A stretch of 64,000 nucleotides of DNA from Clostridia bacterium (GTDB lineage: Bacteria > Bacillota > Clostridia > Oscillospirales > Acutalibacteraceae), in assembly GCA_017473165.1 (NCBI GenBank), contig JAFUNA010000027.1, positions 32,332 through 96,331 on the forward strand, read 5' to 3'. This document shows, in pieces, positions 62,834 to 64,000 of the stretch (positions are counted from its first letter, which is position 1; the number at the start of each line of letters is the position of its first letter). The position numbers and the translations under genes are program-made. A model generated the notes under the pieces. That model made no database searches and was not told the origin of the DNA. It saw only the letters and a list, made by a program, of their open reading frames with translations.

Positions 62834-62925
62834 GTTTTCACCTCTCTTCTCACTTTTATTTTTGGAAAATTTGCTCTTTATAATTCAGTCATTGCCGAAA
62901 ATTGAAAAAAGTTTTTAATAAACAC

Positions 62926-62954
62926 TTGCTTTTTTTGAAAATAAAAGCGATAAT
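62926..62954 (+). promoter_or_regulatory. Probable promoter of the PAP2 gene
   Basis: TTGCTT (62926-62931) and GATAAT (62949-62954) are 17 bases apart, about 35 bases before the TTG start. Confidence 0.55.
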
Positions 62955-62986
62955 ATAAAAAATAAAAAACGAAAGGATGACATTTT

Positions 62987-63718
62987 TTGGAAGCTATACT
63001 TAATTTTGATCTTTCAATCTTTGAGTTTTTCCAGACAACCCTCCGAAACGGCGTTCTTGACGTTATTCTGAAGGTTATCACAACGCTCGGCGACGACGGC
63101 ATTTTCTTTATCATTCTCGGTCTTGTAATGCTTTGCTTCAAGAAAACCCGCAAGGCAGGTCTTGTTGCTCTCGGCGCACTGCTCGTTATGACAATCCTCA
63201 ATAACGAAATCATCAAGCCCATCATGGAGCGTCCCCGCCCCTATAACCTCACAAGACTTGCAGACGCAACTGCAGACGTTCTTGCCTACACCAACGGCGA
63301 AAAGAGCCTTGACTGGGTTGGCTTCTTCGGCAAAATCGACTGGTCAATCGACAGATTCCCCGGTCTTGCGGAAAAATGGAATGCAGGCTATGCCTTCCCC
63401 GAAATCGTTGAAAGAATGAAGCCCACTTCGCTCTCATTCCCCTCGGGTCACACCTCATCGGCATTCACCTTTGCAATGGCAATCACATTGGTTCTCAAGA
63501 ACAAGGGTGCCGCAATCGCATCATTCATCTTCGCATTCCTTATGGGTATTTCAAGAATCTATGTCGGCGTTCACTATCCCACAGACGTTATCGTCGGTGC
63601 TGTTGTCGGCATTCTCTATGCCGTTATCGGCTACTTCATTTTTGCAAAGCTTTACGATGTTGTTTATCCCAAAATCGAAAACGCAATCGCAAACAGAAAA
63701 GCAAAGAAAAAGGCATAA
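62987..63718 (+). CDS. PAP2-family membrane phosphatase
   Basis: A 243-residue polytopic phosphatase of the PAP2 superfamily, which removes phosphate from lipids such as phosphatidate or undecaprenyl pyrophosphate. The three catalytic motifs are present: ERPRPYN, SFPSGHTSS and RIYVGVHYPTD. About 60 residues are inserted between the first two motifs. The start is TTG (MEAILNFD), with AAAGGATG nine bases upstream; the ATG inside that site is in another frame. A strong terminator follows. Confidence 0.92.
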   Translation: MEAILNFDLSIFEFFQTTLRNGVLDVILKVITTLGDDGIFFIILGLVMLCFKKTRKAGLVALGALLVMTILNNEIIKPIMERPRPYNLTRLADATADVLAYTNGEKSLDWVGFFGKIDWSIDRFPGLAEKWNAGYAFPEIVERMKPTSLSFPSGHTSSAFTFAMAITLVLKNKGAAIASFIFAFLMGISRIYVGVHYPTDVIVGAVVGILYAVIGYFIFAKLYDVVYPKIENAIANRKAKKKA

Positions 63719-63734
63719 AACATAAAAGACAGAC

Positions 63735-63786
63735 GGCTGAAGCTTCGTTTTTTCAACGGATTTTCAGCCTTTTTTGTCGGCGAATG
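63735..63786 (+). terminator. Intrinsic terminator after the PAP2 gene
   Basis: GGCTGAA...TTCAGCC (63735-63741 with 63773-63779), with an inner CGTT/AACG pair, is followed by TTTTTTG. Confidence 0.85.
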
Positions 63787-64000
63787 GTCTGTGCGTGTTT
63801 TGATAATCAAGCACATCTCAACAAGCAAACCACTACAAGATAAAGTGCAGAGTGCAAAGTGCAAAGTTAAGGGTCTGCGACGCAATTATATTAAAATGTG
63901 CGTGTAGGGGTTGGCGACTCGACAACCCGTGCAAGCTGAAAGCTTGCAATAAATTTTGTTATACACCTGACGGTGCATTCGGGACGTCGAGGACGCCGTC
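63787..64000. repeat. Non-coding repeat-like region at window end
   Basis: No credible coding frame is present. The stretch holds short GTGCAAA/GTGCAGA iterations near 63845, then GGGTTG...CAACCC (63908-63913 with 63923-63928), GCAAGCT-GAA-AGCTTGC (63931-63947), and GGGACGTCGAGGACGCCGTC at the edge, probably the left part of another inverted repeat. It resembles mobile-type extragenic repeats of Clostridia and continues beyond the window. Confidence 0.5.

Noticed and set aside
1-64000. tRNA or rRNA genes, prophage, toxin-antitoxin or restriction systems
   Set aside because: I looked for cloverleaf-like arms, conserved rRNA stretches and hallmark genes on both strands and saw none that could be supported.

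Overview
The window looks like a chromosomal segment of a Gram-positive, spore-forming Firmicute of class Clostridia, probably a gut-type Oscillospirales or related lineage. This rests on conserved Firmicutes gene blocks: rplU-prp-rpmA with an N-terminally extended L27; rplS-lepB-rbgA-rnhB-yraN; trmK-yqfO; ricT-holB-darA; and tig-clpP-clpX. Sporulation genes (SpoIID, a SpoIVFA/SpoIVFB-like pair), DegV, DAP decarboxylase and strong AGGAGG ribosome binding sites agree. The genus cannot be fixed from the sequence. No rRNA, tRNA, CRISPR array, transposase or prophage gene was seen.

Layout. 1-6.7 kb: the 3' part of a GH38 alpha-mannosidase, a flavin-binding protein, a GGR-like flavoprotein and a DUF1846 protein. 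6.7-10.2 kb: clpX, clpP and trigger factor. 10.3-14.8 kb: a phosphoesterase, a DUF1540 peptide, thrC, a membrane dipeptidase, yraN and rnhB. 14.8-18.6 kb: capA-like, rbgA, two signal peptidases I and rplS. 18.6-22.8 kb: a radical-SAM pair and the M23/M50 pair. 22.9-26.1 kb: a hypothetical protein and two FAD oxidoreductases. 26.2-30.4 kb (+): DUF1858, trmK, yqfO, rqcH and a methyltransferase broken by an in-frame TAG. 30.5-32.3 kb: DUF378, rfbC and rfbA. 32.4-38.7 kb (+): an SOS-controlled uvrBA unit with a secreted beta-propeller protein at its end.

38.7-39.8 kb: rpmA, prp and rplU behind a long leader. 39.8-49.0 kb: a probable eight-gene operon lon-engB-lysA-yfmF-yfmH-lgt-folD-pspC. 49.1-51.1 kb: a secreted phosphoesterase and a ferredoxin. 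51.2-57.4 kb: a probable seven-gene operon reading citrate synthase, membrane protein, AEC transporter, QueG-like, darA, holB, ricT. 57.4-59.3 kb (+): spoIID and degV. 59.3-62.9 kb: a secreted hydrolase, dut, a ThuA-like protein, a FemAB-like transferase and a 50-residue protein. 63.0-63.7 kb (+): a PAP2 phosphatase, followed by non-coding repeat-like sequence to the window end.

Most of the window is housekeeping: protein quality control, translation, secretion, DNA repair, cell-wall precursors and c-di-AMP sensing. I did not find a convincing new multi-gene system. The points most worth a second look are the amber-broken methyltransferase, two short genes easy to miss (54 and 50 residues), three hairpin-rich extragenic repeat candidates, palindromic operator candidates around the DUF1846 gene, the secreted protein placed under SOS control, and the histone-like tail on trigger factor.
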